A program made the position numbers and the translations under genes. 64,000 bases of DNA from Sandaracinus amylolyticus (GTDB taxonomy: Bacteria; Myxococcota_A; Polyangia; Polyangiales; Sandaracinaceae): the NCBI RefSeq assembly GCF_000737325.1, contig NZ_CP011125.1, forward strand, positions 3,286,001-3,350,000. Reading direction: 5' to 3'. The notes beneath the pieces were generated by a model. That model was not told where the DNA came from and did not search any database. It was given only the letters and a program-made list of their open reading frames with translations. Within the stretch, counting starts at the first letter, position 1, and each line of letters opens with the position of its first letter. This document shows, in pieces, positions 58,397 through 64,000 of this stretch.

Positions 58397-58747
58397 ATGA
58401 AGGACGCGGTGTTTTCGCGTGATCCCGACGACGTGCGCGCCGAGCCGGCGCCCGATCTCCGCCCGGTCGAGGGCCCGGAGGCCGACGAGGACCTCGCCCG
58501 ACTGGCGAAGGCGCTCGGCCATCCGACGCGCGTGATGATCCTGCGCCGCGTCCGCGTGCGCGACGGCTGCACGTGCACCGAGCTCGTCGGTGAGCTCGGC
58601 CTCGCGCAGTCGACCGTCTCCGAGCACCTGCGCGTGCTGCGCGAGGCCGGCCTGGTGCACGCGAGCGAGGGCGAAGCGCCGCGCAACCCGTACCGCGCGG
58701 ACGTGCATCGGCTGCGAAGGCTGAAGGCGCTGGTCGGCTCGCTCTAG
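58397..58747 (+). CDS. ArsR/SmtB family transcriptional regulator
   Basis: A 116-residue winged-helix regulator. The region LARLAKALGHPTRVMILRRVR, the alpha-3 Cys pair DGCTCTELVGELG (residues about 55-67) and the recognition helix AQSTVSEHLRVLREAGLVHASEG are typical. A Cys-x-Cys at the start of the alpha-3 helix is the arsenic/cadmium-sensing site of ArsR-type repressors, but two Cys alone do not decide the metal. No metal-resistance gene is next to it. ATG is chosen; a GTG two codons earlier is possible. The upstream region contains GCGCGCGCGAGCGCGC, a possible operator palindrome, and divergent transcription from the TPR gene. Confidence 0.9.
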   Translation: MKDAVFSRDPDDVRAEPAPDLRPVEGPEADEDLARLAKALGHPTRVMILRRVRVRDGCTCTELVGELGLAQSTVSEHLRVLREAGLVHASEGEAPRNPYRADVHRLRRLKALVGSL

Positions 58748-58750
58748 CCG

Positions 58751-59023
58751 CTAGCGACGGCAGAGGATCACGACGGCGGACGCCTGCCGCCCGCCGCCGC
58801 CCACGGGAACGTAGTCCCGCGGGACCATCACGCGCTGGTCACCGCTCGCCTCGAGCATCGCGCGCGCGTTGTTGCCGTCGACCGCGTCGAGGTCGGCCGC
58901 GATGCACGAGTGCCAACGCTCGGCACTCTGTCCGGCTGCTGGCTGGCCCGAGAGCAGCGCGCCGATCGACACGCCTGCGATCACCAGCGCGATCCCGGTC
59001 ACGACGCTCTGCACGTTCTTCAT
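58751..59023 (-). CDS. Small exported hypothetical protein
   Basis: A 90-residue protein. An N-terminal hydrophobic stretch (SVVTGIALVIAGVSIGALLSG, residues 7-27) acts as a signal anchor or uncleaved signal. The remainder contains a Cys (HSCIAADLDAVDGNNARAML) and a Gly-rich segment, with a second Cys in the final residues. No family recognised. It is nine bases downstream of the NTF2-like lipoprotein gene on the same strand, at the end of the rluD operon, and convergent with the ArsR gene. Confidence 0.75.
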   Translation of the reverse strand: MKNVQSVVTGIALVIAGVSIGALLSGQPAAGQSAERWHSCIAADLDAVDGNNARAMLEASGDQRVMVPRDYVPVGGGGRQASAVVILCRR

Positions 59024-59032
59024 CGCCGCTCC

Positions 59033-59710
59033 TCAGTCCGGATCTTCGATCTTCCAGACGCCGTCCTCGCGCACGAGCTGCGCGCGGTAGCGCTCGCCCC
59101 ACGGCATCACCGCGTGATCGCCGCGCTCTTCGATCGGCGCGCCTCCGTCGAGCGCCGCGCGCAGCCCCGCCGCGAGCCGCTCGATCTCCTCGCGCGACTC
59201 GCCCTCCCAGCGTGCGCGCAGCGTCTCCTCGCTCATCCCCTCGGCGTCCGCGGCGGGCACGAGCCGCAGCACCACGTCCCAGCGACGCCGCCCGATCGCG
59301 CGCACGAACGAGCGCAGCGCCTGACGCGGCGTGTGCTGCCCGTAGTAGTCGACGACGTCGCTCGCGACGCGCCATCCCGAGGGATCGCGCACGAAGCGCA
59401 CCGGATCTTCGCCCTCGATCGCGACCGTCGCTTCTTGCTCGGCCGGCCCCGCCGGGCGCTCGAGCGCCTCTGCCAGCGCGCGGATCTCGTCGGGGCTCTC
59501 GCGCATCCAGCGCGCGAAGTCCTCTTCGCGCACCCGGCGTCGATAGCCCTCCGACGTCAGCGCGTACGCGCGCGACGCATCACCCTCGCGCAGCGCACGT
59601 GCGAACGACGCGAGCGCCTGCTCGGGGCTCGCCGTCGCGGCACCTCCGCCGCACGCCGCCGCGCTCGAGATCAGCGCGGCGGCGATCAGCGCACGAGCAC
59701 CACGGATCAT
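59033..59710 (-). CDS. Lipoprotein with two NTF2-like domains
   Basis: A 225-residue exported protein. Signal peptide with lipobox I-S-S-A-A-A-C (residue about 20), then two similar 95-residue segments: SPEQALASFARALREGDASRAYALTSEGYRRRV...DPVRFVRDPSGWRVASD and TPRQALRSFVRAIGRRRWDVVLRLVPAADAEGM...YRAQLVREDGVWKIEDPD. Each reads as an NTF2/SnoaL-like alpha-beta roll (helix pair, then hydrophobic strands ending W-x-I). It overlaps the stop of the OmpA-family gene (ATGA), so the two are cotranslated, suggesting a cell-envelope role. Confidence 0.83.
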   Translation of the reverse strand: MIRGARALIAAALISSAAACGGGAATASPEQALASFARALREGDASRAYALTSEGYRRRVREEDFARWMRESPDEIRALAEALERPAGPAEQEATVAIEGEDPVRFVRDPSGWRVASDVVDYYGQHTPRQALRSFVRAIGRRRWDVVLRLVPAADAEGMSEETLRARWEGESREEIERLAAGLRAALDGGAPIEERGDHAVMPWGERYRAQLVREDGVWKIEDPD

Positions 59711-61422
59711 CGCTCGCCGCCCTCGCGCCCTCTGCGCCGTCGCGCCTCGGGCGCCGCGCTGTCGGTGGGATGCAGGATCGTGAACTCGACGCGCCGGTTC
59801 AGCGCGCGCCCTTCGGGCGAGTCGTTCGGCGCGACCGGGTGCTGCGAGCCGTACCCGCGGAACTCGAGCCGCTCGCGCGGCACGCCGCGCGACACGAGGT
59901 ACTCGACCACCGCGCGCGCCCGACGGAACGAGAGGTCGGTGTTGTACTGCGCGACGCCCTGATCGTCGGTGTGACCTTCGATGCGCACGCGGAGCTCCGG
60001 CGAGAGCTGACCGATGACCTCCGCGACCTGATCGAGCAAGGGCGTGCTCACCGAGCGGATCGTGTCGGTGTCGAACTCGAAGTAGATGCGCTCGGAGATC
60101 AGGATGCGCGTGTCGGTGACCGTCACCGCGATGGCGTTCGGGCCGGGCTCGGGGCAGCCGTCTTCGTCCTGGAAGCGATCGGCGTCCTCGGGCTCCATCG
60201 GGCACTGATCGCTGCCGTCGGCGACGCCGTCCTCGTCGTTGTCGGGCTCGGGGCAGCCGTCGTCGTCGCGGAACGCGTCGACGTCCTCCGAGAGCATCGG
60301 GCACGCGTCGTTCGCGTCGAGCACTCCGTCCGCGTCGTTGTCGGTGTCGGGGCAGCCGTCGTCGTCGGCGAACTCGTCGACGTCCTCGGGATCGTTGCGG
60401 CACGCGTCGACGACGTCCTCGAGCCCGTCGCGATCGTTGTCGAGATCGGCGCAGAAATCTCCGTCCTCGAAGCCGTCGAAGTCCTCGGGGCCGCCCACGC
60501 AGGGATCGCGCTCGGTCGCGTAGCGGAACGTCAGCACGCCGCGCGCGATCGGCGCGCCATACCCGCCGTGGATGCCGAAGCCCGCCGCCGCTTCGAGCGT
60601 CATCCCGTCGCCGAGCGCGATGCGCGCGCCCGCGTTCGCGTCCCACGGCACCTCGTTCTCGCGCACCGTGCGACCGCCCGTGCCCACGCGCACCTGCGTG
60701 TCCACGACGATCGAGACCTCGGGCACGATCGGCACCTCGCCGCCGAGCGCGATCTGCAGCTCGTCGTCCTGCTCGAAGCCGGGCAGCGATCGACGCTGGC
60801 GGAACCGATAGCCGAGCTCGCCCGCGAGGCGCACGACGCCGAGATCCCACGCCGCGACGATCTCGGGCAGCGTCGTCCAGTAGCCCATCCCGAGATACGC
60901 GCCCGAGTCGCCGGTGGGCAGCCCGACGACGAGCCGTCCTGCGAGCGAGAACGCGCCGCGCACGATCGGCATCTTCATCGACAGGCGCAGATCCGAGAGG
61001 CCCGCGACGAGCGAGCGCGAGAGCTGCGGCGCGAGCGGGTCGTCGGCGACCTCCGCGACCGCGACCGGCAGCGCGAGCCCGAGCTCGATCCACTCGAACA
61101 GACCGATCGCCGCGAGCAGCTCGCCCTGGAACAGATGCGACATCACGGCCTGCGTCGAGCCGTCGGCGTCGACGCGCACGAACGGCTCGCCCGCGTAGCT
61201 CGCCGCAATGCCGAACACCGCGTTCAGGTGCCGCGGCACGCCCGGACGATCGATGACGAACGTCGAGCCGACCGCGGCGGGCGGTGTGTAGAGCTGCAGA
61301 TCGAAGCCGCGTGGAGGCTGCGCCTCGGCGACGGCTGGAGCGCCCGCGAAGGCGGCGGCGACGAGCGCTGCGATCAGCGCGCGCCCGAGCCCCCGGCTCG
61401 CCGCGCGAAGAGAAGAGATCAC
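59707..61422 (-). CDS. OmpA family outer-membrane protein with thrombospondin type 3 repeats
   Basis: A 571-residue exported protein. A signal peptide with hydrophobic core ALIAALVAAAFAGAPAVAEAQ (mature at about residue 35) leads into a long beta-strand-rich domain (about 40-300, probable outer-membrane barrel). Three to four calcium-binding TSP3-type repeats follow (DNDRDGLEDVVDACRNDPEDVDEF; DTDNDADGVLDANDACP), and then an OmpA peptidoglycan-binding domain (about 440-560: IEGHTDDQGVAQYNTDLSFRRARAVVEYLVSRGV...GYGSQHPVAPND...NRRVEF). The start is ambiguous: GTG at 61422 follows a TAGCAT box by seven bases; ATG at 61464 would overlap rluD (ATGA) and add 14 residues. Confidence 0.9.
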   Translation of the reverse strand: MISSLRAASRGLGRALIAALVAAAFAGAPAVAEAQPPRGFDLQLYTPPAAVGSTFVIDRPGVPRHLNAVFGIAASYAGEPFVRVDADGSTQAVMSHLFQGELLAAIGLFEWIELGLALPVAVAEVADDPLAPQLSRSLVAGLSDLRLSMKMPIVRGAFSLAGRLVVGLPTGDSGAYLGMGYWTTLPEIVAAWDLGVVRLAGELGYRFRQRRSLPGFEQDDELQIALGGEVPIVPEVSIVVDTQVRVGTGGRTVRENEVPWDANAGARIALGDGMTLEAAAGFGIHGGYGAPIARGVLTFRYATERDPCVGGPEDFDGFEDGDFCADLDNDRDGLEDVVDACRNDPEDVDEFADDDGCPDTDNDADGVLDANDACPMLSEDVDAFRDDDGCPEPDNDEDGVADGSDQCPMEPEDADRFQDEDGCPEPGPNAIAVTVTDTRILISERIYFEFDTDTIRSVSTPLLDQVAEVIGQLSPELRVRIEGHTDDQGVAQYNTDLSFRRARAVVEYLVSRGVPRERLEFRGYGSQHPVAPNDSPEGRALNRRVEFTILHPTDSAAPEARRRRGREGGER

Positions 61423-61460
61423 GAGCGCGATGCTAACCGCGCATCGCGTCGCGATGAAAG

Positions 61461-62453
61461 TCATGCGCGGCTGCGCAGTGCTTCCAGCGCGTCGCGCAGG
61501 TCCGGCGGCAGCGGCGTCTCGAAGCGCATCGTCGCCTTCGTGATCGGGTGCACGAAGCCGAGCACCGCGGCGTGCAGCGCCTGCCGTCCTCCGAGCGTCT
61601 CCGCGATCTCGCGCACGAACGGATCGCGCGGCGCGCGCCCGTAGAGCGGATCGCCGAGCAGGGGAAACCCCGCTTCCGAGAGGTGCACGCGGATCTGATG
61701 GGTGCGTCCGGTCTCGAGCCGGCACCGCACCAGCGTCGCGCCGTGCAGGCCCTCGACGCGCTCGACGTGCGTCACCGCGCGCTTCCCGCGCACGACCTTG
61801 CCGCTGAACTTCTTGCGATCGCGCGGGTGACGGCCGTGCAGCGTGTCGTAGGTCGCGCGCGGCGGGTGCTCGCCCTCACAGATCGCGAGGTACGCGCGCT
61901 CGATCGAGTGCGTCGCGAATTGCGCGGTCAGGCCTTCGCGCGCCGCGGGCGTGCGCGCGACGACCATCACGCCGCTCGTGAACCGATCGAGCCGGTGCAC
62001 GATGCCGGGCCGCGGCGGCCCCACGGGGATCGCGTCGTCGTCGTCGCTCGAGGCGACGGCCGGCTCGTCGATCGTGATCCCGAACCGGAAGAGCAGCGCG
62101 TTCACCAGCGTGCCGTCGGCGTGGCCCGGCGCGGGATGCACCACGAGCCCCGCGGGCTTGTCGATCACCGCGAGGTGCTCGTCCTCGTGCAGCACGACGA
62201 GCGGGATGTCCTGCGGCGTCGCATCGCTCGGCGGCGGCGGGGCGGGCACCACGTGCACCTTCGCGCCCGCCTTGGCCCGCGTCTTCGAGATCACCGGCGC
62301 GCCCGCGATCGTCACGCGCCCTTCGTCGATCCAGCGCTGGAACGTGGAGCGCGAGATCGACGGGCACATCGCGGCGAGCACGCGATCGAGCCGGTCTCCG
62401 TCGTGCGCCTCCGAGATCTCGAGATCGAACGGAGCGCTCGGATCGCTCACCAC
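61461..62453 (-). CDS. rluD: RluA family 23S rRNA pseudouridine synthase (RluD-like)
   Basis: A 330-residue RNA-modifying enzyme. An S4 RNA-binding domain (GDRLDRVLAAMCPSISRSTFQRWIDEGRVTIAG, about 20-52) precedes the catalytic domain. The latter shows AVIDKPAGLVVHPAPGHADGTLVNALL, the catalytic Asp in PGIVHRLDRFTSG (D at about residue 148), RAYLAICEG, RTHQIRVHLSEAGFPLLGDPLYG. Length and the S4 domain fit RluD, which modifies the helix 69 loop of 23S rRNA, though other RluA-clade members (RluC) look similar. GTG start overlaps the DUF507 gene (GTGA). It is translated in a unit with DUF507 and the OmpA-family protein. Confidence 0.92.
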   Translation of the reverse strand: MVSDPSAPFDLEISEAHDGDRLDRVLAAMCPSISRSTFQRWIDEGRVTIAGAPVISKTRAKAGAKVHVVPAPPPPSDATPQDIPLVVLHEDEHLAVIDKPAGLVVHPAPGHADGTLVNALLFRFGITIDEPAVASSDDDDAIPVGPPRPGIVHRLDRFTSGVMVVARTPAAREGLTAQFATHSIERAYLAICEGEHPPRATYDTLHGRHPRDRKKFSGKVVRGKRAVTHVERVEGLHGATLVRCRLETGRTHQIRVHLSEAGFPLLGDPLYGRAPRDPFVREIAETLGGRQALHAAVLGFVHPITKATMRFETPLPPDLRDALEALRSRA

Positions 62454-62710
62454 ATCTTCGACTGCACGTGGCCCTTCGAGCGCACGAGGATGTCGATGAT
62501 CGCGCGATCGTAGAAGCCACGCGCGTAGAGCTCGGGCGCGACGCGGCTCTTGAAGAGCGCGCGGCCCTCCTCGATCTCCTCGGCGAGCACCTCGAAGAGG
62601 TTGTCGCTCTGGATGCCCTGCACGATCTTCTCCTCGTTGTAGAGCGAGAGATCGCTCGCGATCGCGCGTGCCAGACGACGTGCAGCCTCTTCGGTCTCGA
62701 TCAGCGCCAT
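62447..62710 (-). CDS. DUF507 family protein
   Basis: An 87-residue, highly charged helical protein: EEAARRLARAIASDLSLYNEEKIVQGIQSDNLFEVLAEEIEEGRALFKSRV, then ELYARGFYDRAIIDILVRSKGHVQSKMW. This matches DUF507, a small family of unknown function common in deltaproteobacteria-type genomes. The short helical architecture suggests an adaptor or nucleic-acid-binding role, but nothing establishes it. A TAGGAT box is at 62738-62743. First gene of the rluD operon with a 7-bp coding overlap into rluD. Confidence 0.85.
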   Translation of the reverse strand: MALIETEEAARRLARAIASDLSLYNEEKIVQGIQSDNLFEVLAEEIEEGRALFKSRVAPELYARGFYDRAIIDILVRSKGHVQSKMW

Positions 62711-62767
62711 GGGCTCCTGCTTCCGAAAGCGACTCGCATCCTAACGCGGTGCGCGCGGGAGAGTGAA

Positions 62768-62805
62768 CTAACTGCGGCTCGGCGAGCTAACTGCGGCTCG
62801 GCGAC
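62768..62805. repeat. 19-bp tandem duplication across a stop codon
   Basis: The 18-base word CTAACTGCGGCTCGGCGA occurs twice head-to-tail with a 19-base period on the plus strand. The second copy contains the stop codon (TAG on the minus strand, 62787-62789) of the NifU-like gene; the first lies just downstream. A local slippage duplication at the gene end. Confidence 0.7.
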
Positions 62806-63050
62806 ACGCGCTCGTCGCGCGCGACCACGTACTTGATCTTCACGTCGCGCCCCAGCGCCTTCCGCACCGCCGGCCGCACGATGCGCTGCTGCACGTAGGG
62901 CGCGCCGGGATCCCCCCGGAACGCGCCGGTCAGCGAGAGCACGAGCTCGTCGCCGTCGAACGACACGAGCTCGATGCCGCCTCCATCGGCCTCCAGCAGC
63001 GGCCGCAGGATCTCGTCGATCATCCGTTCGAGGTCGGCGCGAGGGCTCAA
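62787..63050 (-). CDS. NifU C-terminal-like domain protein lacking the cysteine pair
   Basis: An 87-residue protein with the NifU/Nfu scaffold fold: RMIDEILRPLLEADGGGIELVSFDGDELVLSLTGAFRG, then APYVQQRIVRPAVRKALG. In iron-sulfur scaffolds the segment after L-x-G reads C-x-x-C; here it is AFRGDPG, so the cluster-binding cysteines are missing. This suggests loss of Fe-S function or a new role. The TTG start is unusual; it is supported by the family's N-terminal helix and by a TATGCT box at 63060-63065. The ATG at 63023 would truncate the first helix. A 19-bp direct repeat duplicates the stop region (62768-62805). Confidence 0.72.
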   Translation of the reverse strand: MSPRADLERMIDEILRPLLEADGGGIELVSFDGDELVLSLTGAFRGDPGAPYVQQRIVRPAVRKALGRDVKIKYVVARDERVSPSRS

Positions 63051-63101
63051 GACGGCGCGAGCATACCTCGCTGAACACGGCCGCGCGAAGGATCCAATCG
63101 C

Positions 63102-63130
63102 TTGACCTCCGCGCGCGACCGGGCTTCGAT
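63102..63130 (+). promoter_or_regulatory. Predicted promoter of the purine nucleoside phosphorylase gene
   Basis: TTGACC (63102-63107) and TTCGAT (63125-63130) are 17 bases apart; the start codon begins 8 bases further. The -35 matches consensus at 5 of 6, the -10 at 3 of 6. Predicted start of transcription is at or next to the ATG. Confidence 0.5.
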
Positions 63131-63138
63131 GCGCGGAT

Positions 63139-63984
63139 ATGGCTCATGCGGTCTCTTCCGCCGCGCGGCTCGAGGAGGCGGTCGCCGCCGTCCGGGCCCG
63201 CACCGACGCGTGCCCGCGCGTCGCGCTCGTTCTCGGCTCGGGGCTCGGCAGCTTCGCGGACACGCTCGAGGGCGCGACGCGCATCCCCTACGAAGACATC
63301 CCCGGCATGCCGGTCAGCGGCGTCGCGGGCCACGCCGGTCGCCTCGTGATCGGCCGCGCCGAGGGCGTGCCGTGCGTCGCGATGCAGGGCCGCGTGCACC
63401 TCTACGAAGGGCACGATCCCGGCGACGTCGTGTTCGGCCTGCGCCTGATGATGCGGCTCGGCGCGAAGGTCCTCGTCGTGACGAACGCCGCGGGCGGCGC
63501 GAACCCCGCGCTCGAGCCCGGCGATCTCATGCTGATCGAGGATCACCTCAACATGACCGGGCGCACGCCGCTGCTCGGGCCCAACGACGAGGCGCTCGGC
63601 CCGCGCTTCCCCGACATGAGCGAGGCCTACGATCCCGGCCTGCGCCGCCTCGCGCGCAAGGTCGCCGGCGAGCTCGGCATCCCGCTGCGCGGCGGCGTCT
63701 ACGCGGGGCTGCTCGGGCCGAGCTACGAGACGCCCGCCGAGATCCGCATGCTCCAGCGCCTCGGCGCCGACGCGGTCGGCATGAGCACCGTGCTCGAGAC
63801 GATCGCGGCGCGCCACGCGGGCGCGCGCGTGCTCGGCATCTCGTGCATCACGAACAAGGGCGCGGGGCTCTCCGCGCAGCTCCTCGATCACGCCGAGGTG
63901 CAGGAGGTCGCGGATCGGGTGCGCGACCGCTTCGTGGCGCTGCTGCGCGGCGTGCTCGCTGCGCTCGCGAAGGAGAGCGGTTGA
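63139..63984 (+). CDS. Purine-nucleoside phosphorylase (trimeric PNP/MTAP family)
   Basis: A 281-residue phosphorylase that splits purine nucleosides with phosphate. VALVLGSGLGSFAD contains the phosphate-binding Ser; VAGHAGRLVIG, MQGRVHLYEGHDP, VTNAAGGANPALEPGDLMLIEDHLNMTGRTPL follow; EIRMLQRLGADAVGMSTVLETIAARHAG holds the substrate Glu and Met; ISCITNKGAGLS carries the base-binding Asn. Length and motifs match trimeric (PunA-type) PNPs preferring inosine/guanosine. A short promoter-to-ATG distance suggests a leaderless message. Complete in the window. Confidence 0.94.
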   Translation: MAHAVSSAARLEEAVAAVRARTDACPRVALVLGSGLGSFADTLEGATRIPYEDIPGMPVSGVAGHAGRLVIGRAEGVPCVAMQGRVHLYEGHDPGDVVFGLRLMMRLGAKVLVVTNAAGGANPALEPGDLMLIEDHLNMTGRTPLLGPNDEALGPRFPDMSEAYDPGLRRLARKVAGELGIPLRGGVYAGLLGPSYETPAEIRMLQRLGADAVGMSTVLETIAARHAGARVLGISCITNKGAGLSAQLLDHAEVQEVADRVRDRFVALLRGVLAALAKESG

Positions 63985-64000
63985 GCCCGCCGGCGATCGA

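Noticed and set aside
54617-58747. A 1376-residue plus-strand frame overlapping the TPR gene
   Set aside because: Only its last 116 residues are a real protein (ArsR). The rest is Arg/Gly-rich shadow of the TPR gene on the opposite strand.

Overview
The window is about 64 kb of very GC-rich bacterial DNA. It has dense genes on both strands, many ATGA, GTGA or TGATG overlaps, and frequent GTG or TTG starts. Several traits point to a myxobacterium (Myxococcota), most likely a Polyangiales or Sandaracinus-like lineage: numerous secreted lipoproteins with Asp-Ala-Gly rich linkers and Cys-rich modules, MopE-type metal-binding motifs, hybrid histidine kinases, a eukaryote-like Ser/Thr kinase, a PP2C phosphatase and FAAL/ACP genes. 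This placement is inference from gene content; no rRNA or tRNA was seen. No transposase, integrase, phage gene or CRISPR array was recognised, so this looks like ordinary chromosome.

Layout. 1-8.6 kb: end of an isoaspartyl peptidase, a Cys-rich lipoprotein, a DUF457-like membrane hydrolase, an SDR, a lipoprotein, a small unknown, a UbiB-like kinase, then a TetR regulator with an MpaB-like oxygenase behind a recognisable promoter. 8.6-20.9 kb: an FUSC transporter; a winged-helix plus two DUF5985 genes with 4-bp overlaps; a giant poly-HAMP hybrid histidine kinase followed by a second hybrid kinase and a coiled-coil protein. 20.9-32.8 kb: VOC protein, AraC-GyrI regulator, secreted M28 peptidase, beta-helix lipoprotein, acyl-CoA ligase, GST, a two-gene amino-acid ABC transporter with the binding protein fused to the permease, a Cys-rich lipoprotein, a decayed RIC/ScdA remnant, an APC permease, and a divergent SpoIIAA-like/hemerythrin pair. 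32.8-38.2 kb: a large unknown helical-repeat protein, then fructokinase (mak), trans-aconitate methyltransferase-like (tam) and a membrane protein with two Tudor-knot-like domains, and a macrodomain hydrolase. 38.2-44.5 kb: secreted proteins, a PP2C phosphatase divergent from a Ser/Thr kinase that carries an ECF-sigma-like N-terminal region, and two intergenic repeat arrays. 44.5-50 kb: lipoproteins, a thioesterase, two acyl carrier proteins, a fatty acyl-AMP ligase and an alpha/beta hydrolase. 50-64 kb: a CapA-like protein with an OmpA-like tail, a CAP-domain lipoprotein, a DUF6986 aldolase-like protein, a giant TPR protein, an ArsR regulator, a DUF507-rluD-ompA-type operon, a NifU-like protein without its cysteines, and purine nucleoside phosphorylase.

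How the parts relate. The strongest functional units are the poly-HAMP kinase pair, the PP2C/kinase pair (opposing activities on proteins), the FAAL-ACP-ACP-thioesterase block (acyl activation and carriage) and the fused ABC importer. The most unusual non-coding signals are (i) a family of gene-end repeat elements after three different genes, one of them amplified as three 108-bp tandem copies, (ii) an array of about 41-43-bp repeats with a palindromic core between two convergent genes, and (iii) a recurrent TAnnnT box a few bases upstream of many start codons, suggesting very short or absent 5' leaders.
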